Of a stretch of 64,000 nucleotides of DNA, positions 42,654 to 53,287 are shown one piece after another. The DNA comes from Shinisaurus crocodilurus (lineage: Eukaryota > Chordata > Lepidosauria > Squamata > Shinisauridae): contig CM037880.1 of the NCBI GenBank assembly GCA_021292165.1, positions 22,590,051 through 22,654,050 on the forward strand. Reading direction: 5' to 3'. The notes below the pieces were generated by a model. It did no database searches. It had not been told where the DNA came from and saw nothing but the letters and a program-made list of their open reading frames with translations. Every line of letters begins with the position of its first letter. Positions within the stretch are counted from its first letter, which is position 1. Position numbers and translations under genes: made by a program.

Positions 42654-43867
42654 CAGTGTTCTCCAACCTTGGGTCCCCAGATGTTTTTGGCCTACAACTC
42701 CCAGCATGCCCCAGTTGCTAACATTTTCACTCATCTTAAATTCTGGCAGACAGGTCTTGTGAATGAGATGTAATGCAACCCCTTGTGTATATTGTTTCTA
42801 GGTTGTTGGACTGAAGAAAGTGCTTTGGCAGTTCCCTCTTGTACCACTGACACACGCATGGAAAAGTATGACCCTGTTAGGAAGTCGACAAAGGAGTGCC
42901 TGATTATTATATATATTTTTTGGGAGAGGAAAATGGGAATATTAGATTTCCCCCCTTTCTGTACTGGCTATGGTTGCAGGCTCCCTTTGACTGGTTATCT
43001 ACCTTATTTTCCAAAGGTTTAAGGTCAGAAATTGAGGCATTAGACAGCGCAGAAGAGACCTCATCCCTTTGTAGAAACATGGTGTGTATTCCTTTGGGGG
43101 CACACGGATCCATCCTCAGTCTCCCAGAGATCTAAGCCCATAAGGAGTACATACTCAACTGATTCCACTTGATGCCCAACGCCCTGTGATCAGGACTTTC
43201 CGCCAAGTACAATGTAGACCTAGATCAGCCTTCCCTCACCTAGCGGCCCCCAGTTGTGCTGAAATGCAACTTCTATCTTCCCCACCCAGCAGATTATTGG
43301 GCATGTTGGCTAGGGATTATGGGATTGTAGTGTAACACGTCTGGTGGGCACCAGGAGGGAAAGACTGACCCAGATGAATGAAGTTAAATGTTACCCCCCT
43401 CCTTTTTCTGGAAAATTGGGGGGGGGAGATTTTCTCCCTGAATTTGTCTGGTTTTCCCTCAGTTCCCTATCCTGCAGCCTTCACATCTCTAGGTAGGGTT
43501 CTGATGGGGGTTCATTTCTCAGAGCATGGGAGTCTGAGACTGAACGATGTTCACTGGCCCCCACTTCGTTTCTGACCTCAGTTCTAAGCACTTCTTATTA
43601 CCCTTTAAAGCAGGGGTGATCAACTTGTGGCACTCCAGATGTTTTGGCCTACAACTCCCATCAGCCCTAGACAGCATAGCCAATAGTGAGGGATGATGGG
43701 AGCTGTAGGCCAAAACATCTGGAAGGCCACAAATTGCCCACCATTGCTTTAAAGCAGTGTTCTCCATCCTTGGGTCCCCAGATGTTTTTGGCCTACAACT
43801 CCCAGCATGCCCGCATGCTGGGAGTTGTAGGGAAAAACATATGGGGACCCAAGGTTGGAGAACACTG
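42654..43867. mobile_element. 1.2-kb composite hAT element carrying a captured intron segment
   Basis: It starts exactly with the MITE terminus CAGTGTTCTCCAACCTTGGG and ends exactly with its complement CCCAAGGTTGGAGAACACTG. It is bounded by a perfect 8-bp target duplication ctttagcc (42646-42653 and 43868-43875). The first ~60 bp are a MITE left arm. At gcccca|gttgcta (about 42715) it switches to sequence nearly identical to 15394-16434, and it finishes with the same two MITEs found at that locus (43611-43746 and 43755-43867). The whole block therefore moved as one hAT unit. There is no transposase gene, so it is non-autonomous. Confidence 0.85.
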
Positions 43868-43959
43868 CTTTAGCCCATCATCCTTAGCCAGGTGTTTGTT
43901 GATAGGTGGTAGATATGGAAGCCCTTCAGAAGTTAGGTGGGTGGTAACTGGGGTGGCTC

Positions 43960-44195
43960 CCCCGTCATAGAACTCCTTCCCTAGGAATATTCACCAGTCA
44001 TTATCTTTTCGACACCAGGAGAAATCTGTCCTGTTCGCTTGAACCTTTATTATACTTTAAGCTGCTCTGGTGTTGTTGCTGGCTTATAGGTCTTTAGCCT
44101 GTTTTCATTTAATTTGTTCTTCTTAGCGTGGTATAGTTGTTTTAAATTGTACGTATAAGCTGCCTCGGGGGCTATAATGCCGGAAAGATAGAATA
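43960..44195 (+). mobile_element. L2/CR1-like LINE 3' end, degraded
   Basis: gaactccttccctaggaata, then cttttcgacaccaggagaaa, then a diverged UTR ending ataagctgcctcgggggct. These are the remnants of the ORF2 C-terminal coding region (NSLP...SFRR-like) and tail. Confidence 0.45.
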
Positions 44196-44257
44196 TACAT
44201 CTTTTCATCATTTCCAAGGTGCTACAATTTGCAATACTTAATTTTTGTTTTGTTTTT

Positions 44258-44462
44258 ATTATTACATTTATATCCCACCTTTTTTCCTCCAAGGAACCTG
44301 AGCTGGCTTACATGATCCTCCTCCTCCTTATTTTATCCTCACAACAACCCTGTGAGGTAGGTTAGGCTGAGAGTCAGTGACTGGCCCAAAGTCACCCAGT
44401 GAGTTTCATGGCCAAGTGGGGACTAGAACCCGGATCTCCCGAGCCCCAGTCCAACACTCTAA
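44258..44462 (-). mobile_element. tRNA-derived SINE, copy 5 (antisense)
   Basis: + strand: attacatttatatcccacct, then aacaaccctgtgaggtaggt, then ggactagaacccggatctcc. The 5' tip is cut off at the (TG)n run. Confidence 0.8.
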
Positions 44463-44499
44463 GCAAGAAAACAAGGGGACCAAAATATCATCTTGATAT

Positions 44500-44500
44500 G

Positions 44501-44526
<26 letters not shown>
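44500..44526. repeat. (TG)n microsatellite
   Basis: An uninterrupted TG run next to the truncated SINE. Confidence 0.85.
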
Positions 44527-44532
<6 letters not shown>

Positions 44533-46191
44533 TATGAATGTGAAAGCACATGTCTGAAATTTGGCGTCAGTAAAAATGCTGACGGTTTGTGTGTGGAAAT
44601 ACAACTCCAGCTTGTCAATTGTTACAATACGGCTTGTGTAATGAGTCTCTGCAAGGGAGGAGTTAAAAAGATGGCTTTGAACCCCAGTTGGGCTGCTTCA
44701 CCTCCTCCCTTTAGGTGCTGACACTACTCCCACACCCTTTTGGCTCACATTAAGCTACCTTTCCATCACCTTTAGTGTGCTCGGCAGGCTAGGTGCTGCT
44801 GTTTTAGATCAACACTGCAGACTTTCTTCTTGTGACTTCCCAAATGACAGCAATTCTTAGAAGACAAATACTTTCCATGTGACAAATAGTTTTCATGTGG
44901 AACCTGTCACGCTAGGTTGGTTGCTTTCCTGTAAGACTGAAGGAAGTCCACACGGCCAGAAAGTGGAAGCCTCTGGAAACTGGTGTCCGTGCGGTGCAGC
45001 TTGGCTTATCAACAGCCTGGAGTTGGCTTTGGGGGATTAAAATGGCCGACAAACCAAGACTGAAAATTAAAAAGAAATCTAAATCGTTTTCTTATGATCG
45101 CCGGAGGGATTCAGTGAAAGTTAAGAGGCAGGCTAAATCTCTCCGCTTCAAGTCTGCTGCCTTGGTAACCTGTAAAAGACAAGTGAAGGAAAGGCAGGTT
45201 GGTAAAAGTTTGTTTGGCACAGTTCCCAATTGCGTGAGGGTAATACAGATTTTAATTTACTGGGTGCCAATTAATAATACTGATTTCACCCCCCTGCTGA
45301 TTGATTTCACTCCAATTGATTGTCCTGCTTGCTTCTATTTTTGGTCATGGATTGGAATGATTTGCATCCCCCCCCCCCCCAGTTAGAGAAATGATAATTT
45401 GTACCTTACGAGAGTGGGAGATGAGCGGTTACATCTGCTTTTTAGGAGTCCTTCCAGGTGTGTTGTGGCTGATCAGTGCTTGAACTAGATGTGCCATTGG
45501 CATGTCCATGTATTCAGATGCTGGATAGTGCCACCTCTGATCAGTTCTAATCCCAATGGACCTGCAAGAACCACCACCTAAAACTTCACAACAGGAAGCA
45601 ACTGTGTTTGGCACTTCCTGGTTTGCACTGCTGCTGTTACTGGGGGAAATGCTTGGAAGCTCCTAACTCACATTGCATGCTCTATCAGATGTAACTTTTG
45701 TGAGATGATTAAATTATTTTGAAGGCTTAGTGTTTGGCAGTGTGTGTGTGTTACTCACAGTGACCTTAATTCTAATCCCATTTTGCCAAATGTTCATAAG
45801 TACTAGAGGTAGAACAGCTCCGGGAACTCAAATAAGTTGTGTTTGAGCTTTGGTTTTAATCTCTGCCTCTCATTTTGTTAAAATGTTCAAACTTGTTTTT
45901 GGTGACTATTGGTTTTGAATATATTGTAAACTGCTTTGTGGGTTCTTCAGAGGTCTGAAAGGAAGTATAGAAATGCTCTTTTAATTAAATAAACAAATAG
46001 GAAACAGAAATGGCTCTCACTTGATCTGGAGGGATCAGTTTCCTTCCACTTGTCCTGAGATTTTTTAACCTTACTTTCTCCCTTAAGCATAAGGTTGGTA
46101 AGAACAATAAATGCAATAAAATATGCTAAAAAAAAAACCCACCTGGAAACGTAAATGCTCTACCCTTGGGCATTTGTTCTTTGGAAAGGAG
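44527..46191. other. Intronic stretch, nothing firm
   Basis: A basic open frame near 45042-45200 lacks homology I can recognise and has no splice context. There is a C-run at 45369-45381 and a LINE-like tail near 45930-45999. Confidence 0.4.
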
Positions 46192-46638
46192 CAGGGGTGG
46201 TGGTACTAGGTACTGAAAAGAACCTGGGCTCAGGCCCACAGGACAAAAGATGCACAAATTTGCATATGCTAATTTACATCTGCTATAAAGTCTGTGTTAT
46301 GTGTGTCTTTAAAGGACCCTGTTTCCTAAAGACACCCCTATTTCTAAAAGGGGATGTATGGACAGGGGAGAGGAGGGCATTTGCTTTCAGAAAAAAACCC
46401 GCAGGCAGAAAGATTCAAGGAGGGGGGGCAGCAAGAGGTGAAGCACATGGGGGCAAAAAGCCAGCTAGCCCAGGGGGATCAGATGCAACAGAGATCATCA
46501 GGGCCCCTGCACCTTTATTTCAGCAAGTGCCCATGGACAGCAGGGTGGTGGGGCAGATGGCCTCCCAGAGATCCGGGGCTCCACATGAAAGATTCGGGGC
46601 TCCAGCCCTAGTGGGCCGCTCCCTAACACTGACTCCAG
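46192..46638. mobile_element. 447-bp hAT-type MITE, copy B
   Basis: Same family as 35597-36037: starts caggggtggtggtactaggt, shares cagatgcaacagagatcatc and gattcggggctccagcccta, and ends ctaacactgactccag. The flanks gaaaggag / aagaggag match imperfectly. Confidence 0.65.
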
Positions 46639-46989
46639 AAGAGGAGCAAGTAGCAGATACAGGTAGCCATTGCATGGGTGTGGCTTTAGCCCTACTCACA
46701 CGGCTATGTGATGCCATTGTATCACAGAGTGGGGTTTGTTGCATGTGAAACACAGAATTAAAAATAACCACATACTTACTAATCATCACTAAGTGGCTAC
46801 TTAATTCTGTAAAAAAGTTGATGCTGATTTGGTGGGCTTTAGCAGGGAACAGGGTTAAATACAAACAGAAGCTTATCAGAATGCTCATCTGTGCACCCTT
46901 GTTCTTTGGTATTTGATGCATTATGAAGTGTGCACTCATGCACAAAAATAAAGGCTCCTTTTTTCTTCTTTTATTTTTACTTCGGATAA

Positions 46990-47080
46990 CTTCATAGAAT
47001 CATAGAAAAGTAGAGTTGGAAGGGGCCTACAAGGCCATCGAGTCCAACCCCCTGCTCAATGCAGGAATCCAGGTCAACTT
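46990..47080 (-). mobile_element. CR1-like 3' tail fragment
   Basis: + strand: tcatagaatcatagaaaagt, then agttggaaggggcctacaag, then gagtccaaccccctgctcaa. This is the same tail as in the 5S-derived SINEs but without the 5S head. Confidence 0.55.
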
Positions 47081-47886
47081 GAAAGAATGCAGGGAAGATC
47101 CAGTCTGTTTAAGGAAGTGGGTCTGTGGACCACTGACGTGTGTTTACTACATTTACAAAGCAGCATTACTTTGGTTCTCTGAACAGTTAAGACATATAAA
47201 TTAAGCTGTATTAAGTGGCCCTGCTAAGTGAACAGTCTCACTTTAGAATGCAAGAAGTTACTAGCAGGTGCAGATCAAGACTCAGTTAGCCTAGCATTCT
47301 ATGCAAAATTCCCAGCAACCTGTACTAAATGAACTGAACTTTGGTCTACCTTCTTTTGTTCTAAGGTATATAGTACGCTTTACAGTGAGGAAGCAGCTGC
47401 AAGGCAGAGTAGCATGATGGATCTCCTTGCAAAGGCTGTTGTTTGGAGTTACGGAAGTTATTCTGTGTGCCATAGCCGATAGGCTTATCTTGAGGACTGA
47501 GATATTAGGTGAACAAAGTGAGATACTTTACGTGTGTGTGTGTGTGTGTGTAAGATTATTGTACATCACGTTACTTGGATGAATGCCACAGATTGTGCAT
47601 GACCTTTAGTGGTCAATGGGAAATATTGGTCGAAATACAACATGGTTCTCATGACGATGCGTAAATTTGAATTCAAAGTTTGCAGTTATTTTTTCCTGCT
47701 AAAACTACACTTGGCTGCTAAAATTATTTCCCCCCCATAGTGCTTTGCCAAGGTTTTCACCACACCTTTGTCATCACATATTCAAATTTTTTTAGACATG
47801 AAGATTGGAATTAAAACAATAGCAGGGTTTTCTAGCATTCTTCTTATTAGACTGTCTAAAAAAAGTAAATAAACTAAGGACAATCT
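47081..47886. other. Intronic stretch, nothing recognised
   Basis: (GT)n at about 47533-47551. No exon. Confidence 0.4.
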
Positions 47887-48011
47887 GGGCACGATCCTAT
47901 GCATGTTTAGACAGAGAAACGTCTTACAACTCCCACCATTCCCCGGCCTGGCTGGGGACTGCTGGGAGTTGTAGGACATCTTTCTATCCAAACATGCATA
48001 GGATTGCGCCC
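47887..48011. mobile_element. Palindromic MITE (GGGCACAATCC family)
   Basis: gggcacgatcctatgcatgt faces acatgcataggattgcgccc, and cttacaactcccac faces gggagttgtagga. A second arm set (tgcaatcctatgcacatttg, then gtaaacataggattgcgc) follows at 48016-48097 and looks like a related but different element. Confidence 0.7.
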
Positions 48012-48949
48012 TAATGCTGCAATCCTATGCACATTTGCTTGGGAGTAAGCCCCATTGAAAACAATAGGTATATTTCTGAGTAAACATAGGATTGCGCTGT
48101 TACAGTCTCAAAACTCTGGAATCTCCTTCTTGAGAAGGTTACGAAACGCACACCTTTTTCCGGGTTTTGAAAAAGTTGTACATTATCTCCGTTTCAGTTG
48201 ACATCTGGCTAATCTGTGCTGTTTGTTATTTTGTGATATGTTCATTTTTTATGGTTTTGTTTTTCTCGATTCATTAAAAAAAACACCACTTCGAGCTATT
48301 TTGGGAAAACGGCATATGCGTATGTTAAATAAAACAGGTCTCTTGCTCCCCCGCTGTCCCCCTGAACATGCAGTGTTCTTGGCCGTTTATCGCTTGAGTA
48401 ACTTGTATTCATGGCAACAGAGAGGGCTGAGCGGTAGACATCCTGATGCCCAGACTGACTCAGTACCTTGCATATCTGCACACTGGGCATGGCAGGAGAG
48501 AAAACCGGGCTCTATGGAACCCTAGGACAACCCAGCCATCTATAAATGCACCAACTGCGCCAATACGGATTCTGTAGAGTTCTTTCCTGCCCATTAGAGC
48601 CAAAACAGGTCATGATGAATTATTCTCTCACTGTATCTTTTCAGCAGCTTCAGGGGTGGGCTGGGTTGCCTTCCAGGGCTTACTTTCAGTTTGCCAGGGG
48701 CCCCTAATCTCATCTGCTCTGCTTAGCTGCCATCCTCCACAAATTGAGAGTGCAACACTGAAAGGGTGGGTTCTATCATTCATACTTTGCAGGTGGGGAA
48801 ACTGAGAGATAGAGGGTGAATACCTAATTGCACAAAGGGCTAGGGATTCCATAGCGGCTGTAGGATTTAAGCTCATATCCAAATCACTTTTATCTAGACC
48901 CTAACTGGCTATCAGTAGAGGGTCCAGAGATTCTGGAGACCTTCTAAAG
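48012..48949. other. Intronic stretch, MITE fragment then plain intron
   Basis: 48016-48097 is the neighbouring MITE-like hairpin. The remainder has no recognisable content. Confidence 0.4.
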
Positions 48950-49062
48950 CAGACTTCCCCAACCTGGTGCCCTCCAGATGTTTTGGACTTCAACTCCCAT
49001 CAGCCCTAGTCAGCAGGGCCAATTTGTAAGGAATGCTGGGGGTTGTAGTGCAAAACATCCGG
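48950..49062. mobile_element. hAT-type MITE (diverged)
   Basis: cagacttccccaacctggtg, then cagatgttttggacttcaac, with ttgtagtgcaaaacatccgg on the right. Confidence 0.5.
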
Positions 49063-51476
49063 AAGATTTAGATCATAAAGAAATTCCACATTTGTTGCCT
49101 TGGAGGAGAGGGGAGAAGGCATATCTGTGTTTGAACACGTGGCATGTTCTTGCTGCAGAATTAATTGTAATGCTTCACAGCAAACTGGAAACTCAGTTAT
49201 AGTTTGTTAATCAACTTCTGCTTCTGGACTCAAAAGCCTGTTATCAGGTGTGTACCCCACTCCCCCGCAAATCTCTTGGTTGGGGGGGGGATATTGATTT
49301 TGGCTCTCTTGGCATTTCTCTCTCTGCTTGGACCATGGATTGGACAATGGACACAAAGATCACGAGACTTGGGGCAAAGCTAGCAGGAGTCGTCTGATTT
49401 CGTATGTGCTGCGTCCCAAGCACTTATTTCCCTTTGATATGTAGGCTGCAATTTTCACTGACAGCCGTAGTGGCTTCTAGAAGCATAATCATCATCGACG
49501 CGCGACATCCATTCCAACAGATGCTCCCTCATCTGCCGGCAGCCCTAATGACAGCAGCATCTGGCAGAAGTGAGGTTACAGTAAATCCTGATGGTGGTTC
49601 ATCTATTATTTAAAATAGAGTGAGAGAAATGGAAGAGGCAGCCATGTCAAACCCTGCATTGCTCTGCTGTCTAGTGCCTTAGCAGGGACGTGTTATTATT
49701 ATTATTTTTTACAGCGCTGTTCATTTGTGGAACTGCACTGGGTGTGTTTTGCTACCCCCACTGAGCTCTTTTTATGGCAAACTGTATATGTGAACAGACA
49801 CATTGCGGCAAGTGACTTTTCAAACAGTTATTCCCACATGAAACCCAGCAGTGAAGTACTTCACCTCTGTCTGGCCTATGTTACAGCTACAGTGAAGACT
49901 GAGCTACCGCTGCAGGAGAGGAGTCAACTGGATGCTTTTCTGGGGTGGAGAGGGTTGCCTGGGGGTATGTTGCAGGCACCATAACCCTGACAAGGCTGCA
50001 TTTGGATGTAACATTAAACCAGGGCTAAGTTTTGGACTACAACTCTCATAATCCCTGACCATTGGTCATGCTGGCTGGGGCTTATGGGAGTTGTAGTCTA
50101 AAATCTCTGAAGGGCACTGGGTTGCCTATTGCTGCAGTAAACCATATTTTAATGTTATGTGAACAAGTACGTATGAGATTTGTGGACTCCTCCCTCCCTT
50201 CTCTTCCTCCTGTGCAGTCACAAGGAGACAAAAGCTTCTGCTTACATTTTCAGCTAACCACAGTTGTCATTATGTGTGAACCTGGAGAAACTGTGGTTAG
50301 TCTTAACTATGATTTAGAGAAACAACTTAAAATAATAGTTTGTGATCCTGGCTTATTTCCCCAATCATAGTCAATACTAACCGCAGTCCCTGTCTGGCTA
50401 CACCAGAGGACAGAGGGAGCATATGAGCCCAAGGTTTGTGCGTGTAATGCTACACTAAATTTTGGCTTAGTGTTATCTCTGAACTCAGTATAGAGTTTCA
50501 GCAGCCTTTGCTGCACCAGAATTATCTTATTTCAAGCCAGAAGTGGATATTTGCTTTGAAGTTAGTCTCAGTCCAGGAATGGTATTTGTTTCATAGAAGC
50601 ATGCAGTGTGTGTGCGTCTCCTTCCCTTCCTGCAAACACTTCCTAAACTTTTTATTGTAACAACTTGAAATGCTGCATTGTTGTAGAGAACTTGCTTGAA
50701 CTCACTGACTCAATTCAGAGGATAGGTTTCCTGATTCCCCAAGCCATAGCTTGGAAACTGTGTTCTGCGATCTCTGAGTTAGCCTATTGCCTGCTTCCAG
50801 CAGCTATTTCTGCCCAGGAGGACTAATTATTCTGCCCAGAATTATCAGTATTGTCTTTTAAGCATTCTAGCAAAGAATTACTGCTAGGTGATTCTGTTGT
50901 TTCTTTTGTTTCACTTAGACATTTCCTTGAGTTGGGAAAGTTTGCTACCAGGAAGTGTGAAGAACCACTATAGGCACACTTGTTCAAATACCCTATTTTG
51001 ACCTAGTATGGCTGTAAGTCGAACCATATCCCATAAGTATAGGTGTGGCAGTTTTGGATCCAACGTGGGCACCTCATTTTATATAAATTCTTGTCACACA
51101 GTGCTTCTGAAAGACATACCAGCAGGTTTTTCACCTCCCTTCACACCCCAATTTTAGCCATATAATAATCCTATTGCTTTTTTCTTTTTATCAACTTGTG
51201 TTATTAAGGTCATGTGACATTTATTTGCCATTTATCCTAAGCATAAATTATTTGGGATAGTTTTTCTTTCTCCATAATATGCTGAAGTTAGTCATCCCTC
51301 CACTCCATACATCAGAAGATTATTGCTTATCTTGAGTGAGTTGTCTCCAACTACCACATACAAAGGCTTCAGAGCTACTTATAGGCAATTGTAGCACTTA
51401 CTGCTTGCTGTTGCAACCATGGGACAATACATTTTGGATATAGAAGCTGTAACTCTTAATGAACAGGCTAAACGGA
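49063..51476. other. Intronic stretch with a MITE remnant
   Basis: A hAT-type MITE core at about 50030-50130 (ttttggactacaactctcat, then ggagttgtagtctaaaatct). It lies between gtaacattaaacc (near 50007) and ttaatgttatgtgaac (near 50150), so it may sit inside a larger foldback. No exon seen. Confidence 0.4.
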
Positions 51477-51903
51477 GTTTGGGGGGTCAAGCCCAGCTAG
51501 TCTACCAGATTTCCACCTCCCCGAATGAAATCCTCGCACATGCAACTCCTTTGCTGAAGGAACTGCACTGGCTACCTATTTGCTACCGGGCCAGGTTTAA
51601 GGTTCTGGTACTTGTGTATAAAGCCCGAAACAACTTGGGACCAGGTGACCTGAGAGAGCGCCTCCTCCCATACCAACCTACCCAGTCACTGAGGTCATTC
51701 CTGGTGGTTCCTCATGGACCTTTGGCCCAATTGGAGTCCACCAGGAGAAAAGCCTTCAGTGTGGCGGTGTCATTTCTGTGGAACTCCCTTCCTCTGGAGG
51801 TCAGGCAGTCTCCGACTTTGTGCTGCTTTTGGTGCCTGCAGAAGTCCTCCTTGTTCTATGGAGCGGTATACAAATACTGTAAATAATAAATAAATAAATA
51901 AAT
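51477..51903 (+). mobile_element. L2-like LINE 3' end
   Basis: The frame reads TPLLKELHWLPICYRARFKV, then GPGDLRERLLPYQ, then RRKAFSVAVSFLWNSLPLEV. These are the C-terminal ORF2 motifs of the L2 group. It is followed by a very short UTR and a (TAAA)n tail. It diverges from the 18-kb family, so it is a separate subfamily. It is 5'-truncated. Confidence 0.7.
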
Positions 51904-52179
51904 AACTCTGGAGCTCGAAGCTGTATCTTCCAAAATTTGGTAAGCTAACTTTGTTAGGCCTCACACAATTGTTTCAAGAAAATGTCAATATATCTTTGCT
52001 CTGAAAATTATTAGCATTTTGTTCAATTTAGGCACAGAAAATGAGCAGTGGCATATGCCTCTTAGCTGAATTGGAGAAGGATGTAGATTCTCTATTATTT
52101 TTGTAAAACATTGTAAGTACTGTTTCTGTGGATTTTGTTTTTGAATTGTAAGTCCCCCTGAACCTTTGATGTGCTAGAT

Positions 52180-52330
52180 CAGGGGTCCCCTGCTTTTTTG
52201 GACCTGTGGGCACATTTGGGAATTTGAGAAACTGTTGTGGACAGTGCTACAAAATAGCTCCCATGAAGGATGTGGCTAGTCACATACTGGCTGCTGTGTG
52301 GGCCTGGTGACTCAAAAGTGTGCCAAAGAG
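52180..52330. mobile_element. MITE-like repeat (CAGGGGTCCCC-type), copy B
   Basis: caggggtcccctgctttttt, then gggcacatttgggaatttga, then atagctcccatgaaggatgt. Same order as at 34800-34980. Confidence 0.4.
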
Positions 52331-52727
52331 GTGGTGGTAGGAAGAGAAATAGTGAGGCTAGAGGCTGGGGGGGGGAGAAGGGGGAAATAGGAAGGCAAAG
52401 GAGTAGAGGGGGGGGGAGAGAGAGAGAGAGTGTGTGCAAGGCTAGAGGCTGGGAAGAAGTGGGAAACAGCAAGGCAGAGGGACAGAGAAAGAGCAAGGCT
52501 AGACACTAGGAGGGAAGAAACAATGAGCTAAAGAGCTGGGGAGAGAATTAGTGAGGTTAGAGGCTGGGAGGGAGGGGGAAATAGCAAGGCAGAGGGGTAG
52601 AGAGGAGAAGAAGAGCGAGGCTAGAAAGGGAAAGGAAGGAAGGAAGGAGACTAGGGTTGGGGAAGGCAGAGAAATAGCGAAGAAAGGGGTTGTGGGGGGA
52701 GAAATAGTGAGGCTAGAGATGGGAGTG

Positions 52728-52758
<31 letters not shown>

Positions 52759-52790
52759 CAAAGGGGAAAGGTCTGTGTGGGCAGAGGAAG
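52331..52790. repeat. Purine-rich degenerate tandem repeat
   Basis: About 460 bp almost entirely G and A on the + strand. The phrase gaggctagaggctggg or a variant recurs at irregular ~65-110-bp spacing (near 52352, 52440, 52551, 52617, 52708). Two (GA)n runs lie at 52418-52430 and 52730-52758. The open frames in it are compositional. Confidence 0.75.
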
Positions 52791-52920
52791 ATTGGGCAGG
52801 GCCGGAAAGCAACTCCTTCCTTCTCTGCCTGCCCACCAGCAGCTGATCTGCAGCAGGTGCAGGAACAGGAAGGAGAACCTGGTACCCTCATGTTTTTCAA
52901 GGTTTGTATTAACTATAAAT

Positions 52921-53287
52921 TTTTGAAGGAGGAGGGCCTTCTCAGTGGTAGCCCCCCAATTATGGAATAAGCTCCCCACTGGGACTCGCCTGGCGCCAAC
53001 GTTACTATCTTTTCGGCGCCAGGTTAAGACTTCCCTCTATGCCAAGGCATTCAACAGTTAAGGGCTCAAATAGCACATGGGGGGGCAGGGGGGAATTGTC
53101 ACCTGTAGGCTTAGTTTTATTAACTTTTGTATTGTCATTTTAAACTGTGCTTTTAAATTTGGTTTTTAATCTTTTTAACTACGGTATATTGTATGTTTTA
53201 TTGTTGTTTTTATGTATAAATTGTGAACCGCCCAGAGAGCTTCTGCTGTGTGGTGGTGTAGAAATGAAATAAATGAATAAATGAAAT
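52921..53287 (+). mobile_element. L2/CR1-like LINE 3' end
   Basis: ggaggagggccttctcagtg, then ttatggaataagctccccac, encodes a degraded RAFSV...LWNKLP end. The UTR tail is tgtgaaccgcccagagagct, then an ATAAATGAATAAATGAAA-type simple repeat. Confidence 0.6.

Noticed and set aside
44994..45386. 130-codon open frame with a basic N-terminal part (MADKPRLKIKKKSKSF...)
   Set aside because: No homologue recognised, no splice sites framing it, and the frame runs into AT-rich intron and a C-run.
46155..46748. 197-codon open frame
   Set aside because: It runs across the 447-bp MITE and its flanks. The sister MITE copy at 35.6 kb does not keep the frame.
52499..52979. Open frames of 133 and 139 codons on opposite strands
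   Set aside because: They are products of the purine tract, with low-complexity Leu/Ser/Pro or Glu/Arg/Lys composition.
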